A stretch of 64,000 nucleotides of DNA from Umbilicaria muhlenbergii. Lineage: Eukaryota > Ascomycota > Lecanoromycetes > Umbilicariales > Umbilicariaceae. Positions 22,401 to 33,990 of the stretch are shown one piece after another; position 1 is the stretch's first letter; the number at the start of each line of letters is the position of its first letter. The position numbers and the translations under genes are program-made. A model generated the notes under the pieces. It worked only from the letters and a program-made list of their open reading frames with translations. It ran no database searches and was not told the origin of the DNA. The stretch covers positions 5,793,261 through 5,857,260 of the forward strand of contig KK106981.1 in the NCBI GenBank assembly GCA_000611775.1, read 5' to 3'.

Positions 22401-24273
22401 GACAATGGGAGATACACTGTTGCACCTCAACTCTGGAGCACTTAGTGCTATGGATCGCCACGATTTTCTTGATACCCTCCTTGCTGCGAAGAAGGCGTCC
22501 GTTGTCCTCACAGCCGGTATCAAAGTTGATAGGGTGGCATTGGTAGCAACTGGTGACGATCAAATCCGTCTCATTCCCTTGCATGGCGTTTCTTCGGAGT
22601 GGATGAGCGTCACAGCCCCGGAAGAAGACTACAATGAATCTTTCCTTGGCTACATCGACTCCAAGAGTGGTCCGAAACAATCTGATGCAGCTCTCAAGGC
22701 GCTTAGACAGAAGATCAGTGCTGAAAAGCCACCAGCGATGAGCCTCGCATTCAACGGTACGACGGAAGACAACAACCTCTTTGCTCGTATTGTTCGAGGT
22801 GAAGTCGAGCAATGGCGTGTATGGGAGAGCGATAGTCATGTTGCTTTCTTGACACCATTCCCCAACACCCCGGGATACACCGTGCTCGTTCCACGCTCCC
22901 ACCTAAACAGTGGCATTCTGGGATTAGCTGATACGGACCTCTACGACCTAGCAGCCGCTATACATGACGTTTCGGTCCTTTTAAAAAAATCCCTGGGAGT
23001 CAAAAGGGTGGGCATCATCTTTGAAGGCATGGAAATTGACTACGCTCACGCCAAATTGATCCCCATTATGGGGAATGCTCACCCAGCTGCCAGCATCCCT
23101 ACGGAGGAATTTTCCCGCTTCTACCGTGGCTACGTCTCCTCCAAGGCCAGCCCCACTGCTCACGCAAATTCTCTTCATCCAATACACGACTCCCTCGTCA
23201 AAGCCAGCAACACTACCAGGATCATCCGTCCTCAATCCACCTGGCGGGACGCCTCCACCCATTGCATCCTAGCCCTCAAGTCGCCTTGGTACCAAGCCCT
23301 CTACCACGTCCTCAATACCCTCTTCCACAGCACAGTGCAATATTTCAATGAGGAGATAAATTATGAGTATGCTCTAACCCCTCTAACCACGGACTGCATC
23401 TCCTCCCCAATGGGCCTCGGCTCCGACTCCTCCCCCGTGAACCTCAACCTGCTTGGACAAATGACCTACCTTGCCGACAGCATGCAGTTTACCCTCGAAT
23501 ACCTACTGCGCTTCAACAAGAGCGTCCCCTGCGTCTACTACATCGCGCCCTCCTTCCGCGGCAAGGAGCCAGACAGCACGCATCTGAACCAATTCTTCCA
23601 CGTCGAATGCGAATTGCGCGGAACGCTAGAAGATGCAATGAAAACAGCCGAAGGCTACATCTACTCCCTCACAAAGATATACAACGAGCATCACCGAGCC
23701 CTTATCAAGGAGATGGCAGGCACCACCGCACACATCGACGGCCTCCTACAATCCTTCAACCCCGCAACCGGCTTTCCACAAATTACACTCGATGATGCCA
23801 TCGCTTCCATGCCCGACACGCAATACTGGGACTGGGTCGACCCGTCCAACCACACGCTCGGGCGCAAACTGACCCGCAGCGGCGAACGCCTCCTCATATC
23901 ACGCTTTGGCGGCTTCGTCTGGCTCACTGAGATGGATCATCTGAGCGTACCTTTCTACCGAGCTTATTCTTCCCTCGAGCATTCAGCGCCCAAGTCGAAG
24001 GCTAAGGCCGCGGATTCGCTAATGGGGCTGGGGGAAACGTTGGGGTTGGGGGAGAGACATGCAACGGCGGAGGAGGCAGCAGGGGCGCTGGATCATCATG
24101 GGGTGAGTAGGGAGAGTTATCGGTGGTATTTGGATATTAGGGATGTGATGCCGTTGAGGACGAGTGGGTGGGAGATGGGGAGTGAGCGGTTTTTGTGCTG
24201 GTTGTTGGGGCATGATGATGTGAGGGACATGGCGTTGATTCCGAGGTTGAAGGGGGAGAAGTTCTTACCGTGA
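19500..24273 (+). pseudogene. Four-domain locus: carnitine-acyltransferase-like, Ntn asparaginase, HIT-like, AsnRS/AsnA-like
   Basis: A 50-bp intron (about 19533-19582) follows a short first exon. Then: (1) carnitine/choline acyltransferase fold, with KYPVPSFRKIANAV, TTRVPGMNEDELKTYP, LDHAVCDGG (catalytic His) and SEPTSVRAFREGRCD; (2) from about 21440, type-2 asparaginase/isoaspartyl peptidase, with TVAIHAGAGEEF, LFNAGKGAVLNEEDEHELEA, QTVGAAVLD (nucleophile Thr) and KHAGRVGDTAVVGAG; (3) from about 22780, HIT-like, with NLFARIVRGEVEQWRVWE and EIDYAHAKLIPI, the HxHxH triad reduced to YAHAK; (4) from about 23230, class II aaRS core related to AsnRS/AsnA, with FFHVECELRG (motif 2) and GSERFLCWLLG (motif 3). 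The frame changes by one base near 21050, 21722 and 21995, and TGA stops lie at 19688 and 19811. From 22012 to 24273 it is open for 753 codons. As written it is a damaged gene whose last third is intact. A transcript-level correction or sequencing indels are alternatives. Confidence 0.72.
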
Positions 24274-25396
24274 GATGAGCTGGTTGGGTGTTGTGGTTTG
24301 AGTGAGATTGTATGATTAGTAGATACCTTCGCTTTGACTTTGCAGAGTTCATGGAGTAGGGAAGATAAAAGTTTATAGATACTGTGATTTGGTTTCTTTT
24401 ATTGGGATATTAAAGTGGCATGATATTTCCTAATCATACCCAAGTTCCTTCCTCACTTTACTGATAACGTACCGAAACACCATCGCGCCCTAATGCCTAC
24501 TCAACTCACTCGCCCTACTGGTCCCCCAAAAAATCACACAAACTATCCATCCACCCCCCACCGTCCTTATCCCCTCCACCAGGTGAAACATCCTGTCCTG
24601 CCCAAGGATCCTCCCACTCTCTCAAACATCCTTACCCTGATCTCTCGGCACCTGCTGATCGTTCGGACAACTGCTGATTGGGTGGAAACTGATCATCCAC
24701 CAGCAATTGTTGGTCCGACGGTACCTGTCCGGGCACATACGGCGTCTGCCCAGCACTCTCGCTCGACTGGCCACCCCCATAAATACCACTCTGCATAGCT
24801 TCATACCCAGCCATACTCCCCGCCCCCATACCCTCAGCTCAGCTAGCCGCATTTCCTACCGCGCCTGCTTCACCCTCTGCCATGCCTTCAGCTTCCCCTG
24901 CATTCTCATGTTAAATGACTATAGGTTTCTTCACCGTCCTCTGAGATTACTTTTCAAGATATTTACTTAATATTATTCAGACTTTAAGGAATTATTAAGT
25001 AAGTGCTGTTTAGTTGTTTGTTGATGCAAATTAGCAATTAAATGAAACTATTCATGACGTTATAAAAGATCAAAAAAGGGTCAATACAGAAAGGTCGCAA
25101 AAACACACTTAGACCACAAAAGTAGCGCCAATAGGAATTGAACCTATCGTGTTTCAAACGACCTCCAACAAATACCTTACCTGCGTGACTCAAAAATCAC
25201 TTGTGAACAAAGCCTTGCTGATCCCTTAAGGCCCCGCTCGCGAGATTCTATTCTGCAGCCACGCTAAATGTAAGCTACAGTTTCGTACCACATCCTTATT
25301 TCTGAAGCTTGTGACTCAACGCGCGCGAAGCTCACACAACTACGGCGCTTTCTGTACTCCTATTGTTGACAGCAAGTTTCTCACGCCCATCGCACG
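24274..25396. other. Intergenic with a gene fragment
   Basis: Apart from the fragment at 24629-24916 I see nothing coding. 24940-25120 is AT-rich. The ING gene promoter occupies the right end. Confidence 0.4.
24629..24916 (-). pseudogene. Gly/Ser/Gln-rich gene fragment
   Basis: On the - strand a low-complexity frame reads GEAEGMAEGEAGAVGNAAS, a TGA, then AEGMGAGSMAGYEAMQSG, QTPYVPGQVPSDQQLL and PNQQLSERSAGAERSG before a stop near 24629. The same frame continues on both sides of the TGA, as expected for a relic of the C-terminal disordered tail of a larger protein. The family is unknown. Confidence 0.3.
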
Positions 25397-27798
25397 ATGG
25401 CAACAGCTCTGGAGCCAATTTCAGAAGCGCCAGTGGATCCAGATGCTCAAGCCACCGTGACTGACTTCCTTGACTACACGGAGTATCTCCCTTCTGACCT
25501 CATTCGATCCTTGACCCTCATCAGGAAGCTGGATGAGACCTACCTCACCTCTACTGACAGCGTACACGAGTTGACGAAGACCTATGGTTGCCTCCCTAAG
25601 ATACCTACGGACCAGCGCCCCTCTCTGCAGCTTCTGCGTCAACACATTTCTCAAAACCTTGATTATGGGATTCGCGCGCGCGAATCCTCTTACGCTGAGG
25701 CTTGCCGTGTCTACGATGTGGTGGATCGTCACTACAACCGGCTGTCCAGTATCATATCAAAACTTCATGCTTTACCAAAGCCACCCTCTCGTGATCCCAC
25801 TCCTGCGCCGCAGCTCAGCTCTCCACAAGCAAGCCGCGCAAGGCCTGGAAGAAAGGGCGACATAGAGGGAACCCCACCACCTCGGATCACCCTTCGACTT
25901 GATGGCGCCCGAGCTGCCGCAGCTTCAAGTCGTACGCCCGGCTCCGGGGCTCGACAACGATACCGCAGTCGAAAGGTTACAGTACCTGGTGAGGTATTAC
26001 CACCGCCTAATCCAGATTCTCCACCACCTACTACGGACTCGGATTGGGAATCGGTACCCCCTTCTCCAATCCCAATGCCCACGTCCCGAGTTGGCGCACC
26101 ATCGCGCAGCAGATCGATCAAGCCCGCAGGTATAAAGGCACCCAAACCTCCCAAACCACATAAGATCAAGGTCCCGAAGACCCCTCGCCCACCACGACCT
26201 CCAGGTACTATGGGTACGAATGTACATAGTGCTGTGGCAGGCATATCTACAAGTAACGCTCTTTCGCTCTTGAGCCCACCTCCTCCAGACGCCAAACCTG
26301 GTAGCATACACGCACCTTGGATGCGCTTGACGGAATGGGAGATGGCCAAATTACGGAAACGGATGAAGAAGAATGCTATCTGGTCCCCGAGTGAAACAAT
26401 GATTAGGCGGGAGCTTTCTGAAGCAGGGCGTGGACCAGAGAATTACCGACTCGCGAGAGCAAAAGCAGAGGCGACAGGTGAAGAGCTTATTGATGATGAT
26501 AAGATTGCTACCACCGCGCCGGGAAAACAACTTGCACCGGGAGAGATCAGCGCAGCCTCACTAGGTTTTGGGGAAGAGCAGCTGAGTAACCGAGGCATGA
26601 AGTTGAATGAAGCAAAGAAATTGAAAAAGGAGAACCTTGCGAGGGAACAAGAGGCATTAGCACGAGCAGGAATAGAGCAAGCCACCCAGAAACTGGCCGA
26701 TATTGGCACCTCCTTCAAAGGCATTTTCAGTCCGCCTTCCGACGGTCATGCTAACAAAGTCTTGAACAGTATCACCAACGACAAAGAAAAGGAGAAAGAG
26801 ACCAAGAAGTCGCCACCCAGGAAACGGAAGCGAGAAGGCAGTCAGAAGGCCGAGACTACACAATTAACCCTGGAAACAGCAGAGTCCCCCGACAAATCCA
26901 CGGCCAAGAGACGCAAACCTCCACCACCGGCCCTTCCAGCAACCACCACGACCGCTACAACTACAACAACAACGACGACGACAACAATTCCCTTGGCAGC
27001 AGCAGCTCCCTCAACTTCCAAAGCCTCCACACCCGGATCCACACTCCCCTCCCCCACCGATATCCGCAAGCCCAGAACATCGTCATCCCGCTCCCGCCGC
27101 CCATCCGTAACCCTCACCCTCAAAGGCCCCGCCCCGCCCCGCGACCCCACACCAGTCGCCTCCCGCCCCAATTCCCGCCCCACATCCCGCCGCGCCAGCG
27201 CCCCACCCGCCGAAATCACCACCCGCGAGCACCTCCGCCGGACGAGCGCCACCCCCGCTCCTGCACCCGTCTCCACGGCTGCCAGTCGGCGCAGCAAACG
27301 GCCCGCGCCGGGACCGGTCACCAGCTCCCATGACGGCGGCGCGGCGGTCAGTGTGGGGAGGCGGAAGAACGCGCCGCGGAAACGGGCGGCGGCGGCGGCC
27401 GCGAGTGTTGTCAAGAAGGCGGTTGATGGGAAGGGGAGGGAGGAGGAGATCAGGGCGGAGGAGGAGGCGGCGGGTGAGGAGATCGATCCGGATGAGCCGC
27501 GGTATTGCGTTTGTGGGGATGTTAGTTTCGGGACGATGATCTGTTGTGAGAATGCCGATGTGAGTTGCTTCTTCCTTGGGGAGTGGGATGGACCGGTGCT
27601 GGAGTGGGTCCGGGGGAGTTGGAGTTGGTGTTGGCGTTATCTTGGGAAGTTGAGAGCGGATTTGCTAACGTGTTTTGTTTAAATTGGCAGTGCGAGAAAG
27701 AGTGGTTTCATCTCGAGTGTGTGGGGCTGTTGGAGCCGCCGGGAAGGAGGGCCAAGTGGTATTGTCCCGAGTGTCGGGTTAAGTTTGGAAAGAAGTAA
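25397..27798 (+). CDS. ING-family PHD-finger chromatin protein
   Basis: Exons 25397..27559 and 27691..27798 (intron with GCTAAC branch point and GGCAG acceptor) give 756 residues. Residues about 15-125 are the ING N-terminal domain: DFLDYTEYLPSDLIRSLTLI, then LDETYL and a coiled helical segment. The middle is long, disordered and basic, with Pro- and Lys-rich stretches and poly-Thr (TTTATTTTTTTTTTI). The C-terminal PHD finger is CVCGDVSFGTMICCENADCE, KEWFHLECVGL and KWYCPECR, with all zinc ligands of the C4HC3 pattern. The intron splits it after NAD. ING proteins read H3K4me3 as part of histone acetyltransferase or deacetylase complexes (Yng1, Yng2, Pho23). Which complex applies cannot be decided here. 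Codons switch from C-ending to G-ending at about 27320. Confidence 0.88.
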
Positions 27799-29044
27799 TG
27801 GGATATACGGGATGGAAGAGTGGGCTGGGCTGGATGAGGGCGACGCGGGGGTTGGGGTTGGGGCGGTGCTTGTGGCAGATAGATACCCGGATGTTACTGG
27901 GCTATGGAGTTGCTAAAAGTGCTGCAAAATAGCTATATGCTATTTAATATAGTTAGAACTCTAATAAAGATCACTGGTGCGTTGCGGTGATACTTGGTAA
28001 ATGGGGTGGGTGGGGTGGGGCTGCTGTGATGGTTCATCCCTATCGACCTATCGACATGACCAAGATGCAGTCGTAGGTGCAGACCATGCTCGAACCTCTG
28101 CTGTTTCAGCATCATTGTCATCCTCGATGTGTATTGTGATTATGTGTCATGCCTTGGTGGGAGTGTTCATCTGTTTCGTAGAGGTAGGCTGCTCTGGGTC
28201 TCCTTACAATCAAATCACCTAGCCCGTTTCTGGTTTTTAGTATATTCAGTTCAGTACGAGAGCCGCTCCTCCCTTATCGAACCATAACCATCACAATATT
28301 GCACATGTAGTTGGAGCCGATGGCTTCCCCCGCTCTATGGGGCTCTCCTCGTCCTGCAGTAGCATGAGCTTGGTTGATTGTCGAAGGGCAGGTGTAGGGT
28401 CGAAATAAGTTCAAGTTTCAAGTAAGGGGATCTAGGCCGCCTTAAGCAAGAAATCAACAACGGAGTGCAGTATTTGGACACTAAGGACTGCGGATTACAC
28501 AGCCTAATGGCTTCTAGCCATTCACGGAGCTCGTGTTCTTAAGGTTTGAGGCTGTGCTTTGTTAGGTAGGGGTCCACCCTTTGTGAGTGCTATTTGGTTT
28601 GACCGTACGCCTGAGGGTTAAGGGCTCAGGCCGTTGGGTGTGGCGAAGAAAACTTACGAAGCATCAAAAGAAACTCCATCGACTACACATTTGGACATTC
28701 CATTCTTCACTCCTCATATGCATTCGATTAAGGTGAGTTTTGTTAATGAACGTTACTTGCTATGACGCATGAGAGACTTGATGCGTGCGCCACTCTGGAA
28801 ATCCTGCTTGCTTCGATGGCGCGGTTGGATAGGCATTCGCATGCAGCGTTCTCAGTTCCAATCATCTCGTGTCACTCGACATACTCGAGCAGTCAGGCTG
28901 AGGCACTGCCACGGCGGTGTAACACCCTCCAAGATGGGCACCTAATAATGGATCGCGCTTCTTCCTGTCCTTATATTGCTGTCGTTTCTTTCCGCTCCCG
29001 ATGCTTCTTTCTTCCTCAGACTGCTGAAGGTCCTTCGATCGAAA
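27799..29044. other. Intergenic, nothing recognised
   Basis: Short inconsistent frames only. It holds the 3' region of the ING gene and the promoter of the membrane-protein gene at 29045. Confidence 0.45.
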
Positions 29045-31058
29045 ATGTTGTCGGTAGCACTTCTCTTTTTCGTGGGTCGACTCGAGACTGCGCGGGGAGC
29101 CCCCATCCAGAACCTCACAGCCTTGCATACGGATGTTGCTCCTGCGTGGGTGGCTGATCCAAGTGGTCGAGGCACCTGGTCTTTGCTGTACAGTTGCGCC
29201 TTTACTCTTGTGTTATGTGTCTGGACATCGATACATTTGAATGTGCCCCCGCAGGATGACACTCCATTGAAGTACTGGGTGCGCAAAACCAAATGGGTGG
29301 GTTGCGCCCTCTTCGCCCCTGAAATAGTCGTCTTTACGGCCTTTCAGCAATGGTTTGCTGCTTGGACCTTCCTCAGGGAGTTGAACAGGCTTGCTCCATC
29401 AGCTCAGGCGGATAAGAAGAAAGTTGGTATCACCTCATAGGCTCCTGGTTATGCAGAAGCTGATTGCGCTTGTCCAGGATGACGAAAAGACCCCGAAGAG
29501 GAACGCTCGCTACAACATGATCTATGCGTACTACGCGGTGATGGGAGGGTTCACAGTTGATATAGATCATCTCCACGACAAACTCTCTCGGGCTACAATT
29601 ACGACAAACGGGATTCTCTTCCTGGCCAGCCAAGGCCATTTCCTCAACATCACCGAGGAGTCGATTCGAGATAAGAGCAAAGCAGATCTTCTCGCTAAGG
29701 GCTTAGTCTGTGTACAAGTTCTATGGGTTGTTGGCCAAACCATTGAACGTAAGGCCGCAGGATATCCGATCACTCTGCTCGAGGTACATACTATTGTGCA
29801 TATCGTCTGCGCTTTGATCTTGTATGCCCTATGGATTCGAAAGCCGCAGGACGTACATGATCCGACCGTAGTCTCCGCTGGAGACTTCCAGGGCGCTTTA
29901 GCTTTCATGGTACTATATTCATATTTTAAATCGCATCTTGAATATACTCATGCTTGTGAACGGTACTGTGAAAAAGATGGCGACATCACCTTCGAACAGA
30001 CAATACATAGGCCTGGCAATCCCTCCAGCTGGAGGTGGGAATGGTTCGGGAATCTTGACCGGAGTCCCATGCCTGTTGATCCGGTAACAGAATATGGACC
30101 ATCAGCCCACGCATGGAGCCGGAGGGTTGAGCTACCTGCTGAACAGCACCAATCAGGCCAAATTGTGACGCATTACAAATCCACTCAACGAGAACCAGAG
30201 GGCACTACTAGAGAATATACGACCAGCAACATCCTTAAAACATATACACTTGCTGGTGATAGACCGCCTGAGACGGTTCTTACGATATACAGCGGTCAAG
30301 CGCTGGCCTCTGGACTAGGACTGGCGCTCCCTGATTTTGACGTTGGGTCGAAGCCCTCTGCAGCTGACTGTGGAGTCAAGGTAATGCTTTCGCGGAAGCA
30401 ACTAACGAGGCTTGATATGGCTGGAGTATTCTTGAAAAGCAAAATTCCTAGTGACAGCAGACGCGACCGTCCGATATACCTGGACGAACTCACACCCAAG
30501 ATTCTTGGATACAGTGTGCGCGTGCTGTGCTTTAGAGAGGCAAACTTAAAGAATACTTTGTTCGATTACGTGGATCAGTCTAGAAATAAATACGCGGCGC
30601 CATTGCTACTAGCAGCAATGGCCCTAATACCAACCGCATATGGCGGTGTGCACTTGGGTGCCTTGAGCATTATGTTCCCAACGCCAATTGAGCGACTTCT
30701 CTGGAAGATTGCCTGCTATGTCCTTATCGCTGTCGCTGCTGGATTTAGCGTTTATACTCTGTGCGATTATGCTAAAATGTCTCTCGAGGGCTATACCAAG
30801 AATCGCAACTTTCTTGCTGCTGGTTTCGCGAAGATGGCGAGTTTCCCTTTCATATTCATAGATGGGTTGTCAGCTTGGGTTGATAAAAACATTGTCGTGG
30901 ATGGCTGCTTCTACTTGTTCCTTGGTATTTTCGGACCGCCCTACGTCGCGGCCCGTCTCTACATCGTTATCGAAGCATTCATCGCCCTCCGTCACGTCCC
31001 GATAGGGGTCTATCAGACCCCCGACTCCAATTTCATGGACTACATACCCCATCTATAG
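29045..31058 (+). CDS. Multipass membrane protein of unknown function
   Basis: Exons 29045..29422 and 29478..31058 (55-bp intron, GTTGGT donor, AGCTGAT branch, CCAG acceptor) give 652 residues. Residues 1-18 are a signal peptide (MLSVALLFFVGRLETARG). Hydrophobic segments follow at about 45-65 (WSLLYSCAFTLVLCVWTSI), 80-100, 230-280 and, near the C terminus, four more between about 505 and 640. A long soluble domain lies between about 290 and 500. The segment RKTKWVGCALFAPEIVVFTA is often seen in a large family of uncharacterised fungal membrane proteins. No catalytic motif was recognised. The donor is not the strongest consensus, but it keeps frame and the acceptor is good. Confidence 0.7.
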
Positions 31059-31505
31059 CCGTACACCACCTCCGATATCCATAGCTCACCACAGCAACGT
31101 CGCTCACCACTCGAAGCACGCTCCATCACCTTTCCCGTGGCATAGCTAAGCAGCAACGGTCGAAGCACAGGCGTTTGTTTGCAGTCACGCAATTTTTGCT
31201 GTTGTGGGAATTTTCCAGTACTAGCTTGACCATGGCGTTTTGTTATCTAGCAAGGCATATTCCACTTCTAGATAGGGCATATAGGGGCATTAGAATCATG
31301 GATCTCGTATCTCATCTCTTAAAAACATTGTCCGCAACAGCGTCACGTGAAAGCCAAGGAGTGTGCCGGAAACCACTATTCTGCTCGGCATTGTAGCCTT
31401 TGGAGCGTTCGGGCGGTAGCTTTGCTGGGGACACCTGCACCAGCCTGTTGTATGCAAACAGCCCGCTAAGATCACAGCAGCAACAAAGTATTAGATATCG
31501 CCCGT
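31059..31505. other. Intergenic between convergent genes
   Basis: No gene seen. It contains the 3' ends of the membrane-protein gene and of the EB1 gene. Confidence 0.45.
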
Positions 31506-32637
31506 TCAAAAAGTCTCCAAATCATCCTGCGCTGCCACCTCAGCCTCGCCCTCCACCGGAATCTCGAAACCCTCCTGCAGCCACAATTAATTTATAACGA
31601 CGGTAACATTGATAGCAAAGAGGCCAGCTTACCTCGGTCGAGTACAGGATGGTCTGGGCGTGTTTGACGATCGAGTCGTCGTCCACGCCGAGCCGGGGGT
31701 CGGCCTCCACGGCCTGCTGCAGGAGCAGCTCGATGTCCCTCAGCTTGTTGAAGTAGAAGTCTCGCTCCCTCTCTAGGCCCTTGACGGTGGCTTTCATCGT
31801 ACTGATCGTCTCCATCATCTTCGCTGATGCCGCACCGCCGCCCCCGCCGACGGTCCTTGATGCTGTCCTTGCAGCCGGAGTGGTGGTTGGTGTTGTGCCT
31901 CGTCGAGCTGCCCCGGCGCCGGATGTGCGGGCTGATGTTATGGCGGGGGGGCCACTGGCCGCAGGGGCGCTTGACCCTTTTCGTCGGGCAACGGGGTCGT
32001 AGGGTATGTTGTGGTCGTAAAGTTTGTCCCAGTGACCCTTCATCCATTGTAGAAACTCGAGATTGTCCTGCATCTTACACTTGACGAGCGCTGGGATGTC
32101 TATGTTGCGATCGACTTCGTGCCTTACAAACGAGCCTCATGGAATACAACGTTAGCGTGACCACTTCCTTCTCGATGCCGACCGGAATCAGACATACTTT
32201 GAAGGTGCTTGAAGTTGGCGGTATACTCGTTTTCGGTATGGACGTCGAACTTGACCTTCGACATTGGTAGGTCCCCTGTAGCTAGTTATGCAGAGCACTC
32301 TCAAAACACGACCCCGCCAGCAATGTACGTACGCACTATGCTATCATAGAGCTGACAGAATACCGCCCTAGCCCAACACAGCGAGGTCAGCGTCCAAGTT
32401 TGTCGGACTGCCGGTAATATCTTCCAAGACCCCCAATGCAAAGCTCCTTGAGAGTGGGAGAGTGATTCGGAGGGCTCCTACCCCGTCCCGCATTGCTCCA
32501 CTTTGACCAGATTCAGCTGAAGGGTTTGATTGACCCATGCGAGAAGCTCATGTCTGTCAAGCGGAAGACATCAATTAGCGATAGACCTTGGCCGTCTGTT
32601 GGATTCTGCGGGTGCATCCATACCTCGACGCAGCCAT
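31506..32637 (-). CDS. Microtubule plus-end-binding protein EB1 (Bim1/Mal3 homologue)
   Basis: Six exons, complement(31506..31574, 31633..32135, 32198..32275, 32333..32367, 32482..32553, 32624..32637), join exactly in frame to 256 residues, normal for EB1. The first coding exon is only 14 nt (MAAS-R). The calponin-homology domain follows: RHELLAWVNQTLQLNL, KVEQCGTGAVFCQLYDSI, LPMSKVKFD, NFKHLQSSFVRHEVDRNID and KCKMQDNLEFLQWMKGHWD. A Ser/Pro/Arg linker comes next, then the EB-homology coiled coil (TVKGLERERDFYFNKLRDIE, LLLQQAVE) and a short tail. The C terminus is DDLETF, where the family usually has EEY/F for CAP-Gly partners. EB1 tracks growing microtubule ends and recruits other tip proteins. 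The positions of the short 5' introns match strong donors and acceptors. Confidence 0.92.
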
Positions 32638-33460
32638 GTTGGGCGATGGCCTGGAAGACTGAACCAGGCACTAAGGATGCAACACTTTGCGCAGAAAGAG
32701 CGTATAAAGTGGAATCGGGTGGCGCTGTCTTGCTGGACGGTTCTCAGTTGTATAGATGCTTGTCAATGTTGGCTTGGTGTTTGTTATCTTCATCCGAACT
32801 TTTTGTTTGTCGCGAGGCGCGAATGTGCTACTCGTACAGTTGGCGTGAGTGGGGTAGCGCCAAGGGCGCCACGTCCATCTCTCCAATCAACGCACGAGCC
32901 CCTATAACTATGAGTAGAGCCTCCCGAGCCTCTTCAATTTGAGGATTAAAGAAACTGTGAGGGCGGATGCTATGGATGTTACCGCTCTCTTTACGCAACA
33001 CTACAAGAATACCCAAAGCATTGATGCACAATTGGCAATAAAACATGGCCAGGTCTACCTTCCTCTATGCTTCATTTTACTATGCCCATTTCCATCAACG
33101 GTTCATATCCGGGTGTGTACGTTGTAGGCCTTAGGAACCATCTTGGCAAACCTTTACAACCCCAACATCTAGATGCCCAAAACTAGGAGTGCTTTGCCGT
33201 TATGCGTAAGAGGCCAGTAAATTACTCCAAGTATCTACCTCAAACATTGTAAGAAAGCTCGTTAACGCAGCTACAAAGCCTCAGCTATTGCCTCCAAACC
33301 AGACATGTGAAGATCACAATGACGTAGCCCACAGTACTACTACACTATCCCCCCATTTCCCACTCCCGTCCTCCCTCCCTCCTCACCCCTAATCTCATCA
33401 CCACACACCTCAACCCCCCCTAACCACTCCAACCCACTCCACCCCTCCTCCCCCTTCAGC
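32638..33460. other. Intergenic between divergent EB1 and Lsb1-like genes
   Basis: No gene supported. The last 130 bp are very CT-rich (TCCCACTCCCGTCCTCCCTC), the promoter-proximal tract of the next gene. Confidence 0.5.
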
Positions 33461-33990
33461 ATGGCCGACAAAGCCGCCATCAACCGCTCCCTCTCCACCA
33501 TCCGCACCGAGCTCGACTACCTCCGCGACTCCGGCCTCCTCTCCCCCCCACAACTCTCCTCCATCACCGCCCAACTCCCGGTACCAACCCCAAACCGTGC
33601 ATACATGCGGCTCTCCAGCTGATCAACTGTGGTGTGCTAGCAACCAGGCGGCATCCCCAGCTCCTACGCAGATCCGCAGTATGCAGGCGGCGCGGGGATG
33701 ATGCTGCCGGGGCAGATCGCGCAGCAGGCGCAGGATCCGACACATCCGGCCAATCCGAAACATCCGAATGTAGGTGCTGTTTTACTCGTACTCTTGTGAC
33801 TGGGTTGCGTTCCACCGGTCTCGACATGTCAATATTCAGGATGGGACCGTTGTTTTGGTGGATCACGGGCTGATTGTTTGGGGGCCAGCATCATGCGTGG
33901 GTGAAGAGCTTTGCGACGAAGTTGGGGAATGCGGCGACTTTTGGGGCGGGGGCGACCATGGGGAGTGATCTTGTTAATGCGATTGTTTGA
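33461..33990 (+). CDS. Small Lsb1/Csh3-like protein without an SH3 domain
   Basis: Exons 33461..33580, 33641..33769 and 33889..33990 give 116 residues. The N terminus (INRSLSTIRTELDYLRDSGL, SPPQLSSITAQLP) matches the conserved helical start of fungal Lsb1/Pin3 and Csh3 proteins, which normally have an SH3 domain next. Here a short Pro/Gln/Gly linker (PSSYADPQYAGGAG) leads straight to NPKHPN and a C-terminal segment ATKLGNAATFGAGATMGSDL, LVNAIV. That segment is also family-typical. A larger intron (119 bp) separates linker and C-terminal exon. Codons go from C-ending in exon 1 to G-ending in exon 3. In the family the SH3 binds Las17/WASP at actin patches; this copy should lack that contact. 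Confidence 0.68.

Noticed and set aside
25122-25175. tRNA-like T arm on the - strand (ATAGG-TTCAATT-CCTAT) with a possible TTGAAAC anticodon loop next to it
   Set aside because: There is no variable loop between the two arms, no matching 5' acceptor strand and no D arm, so it cannot fold as a tRNA. Likely chance or a remnant.
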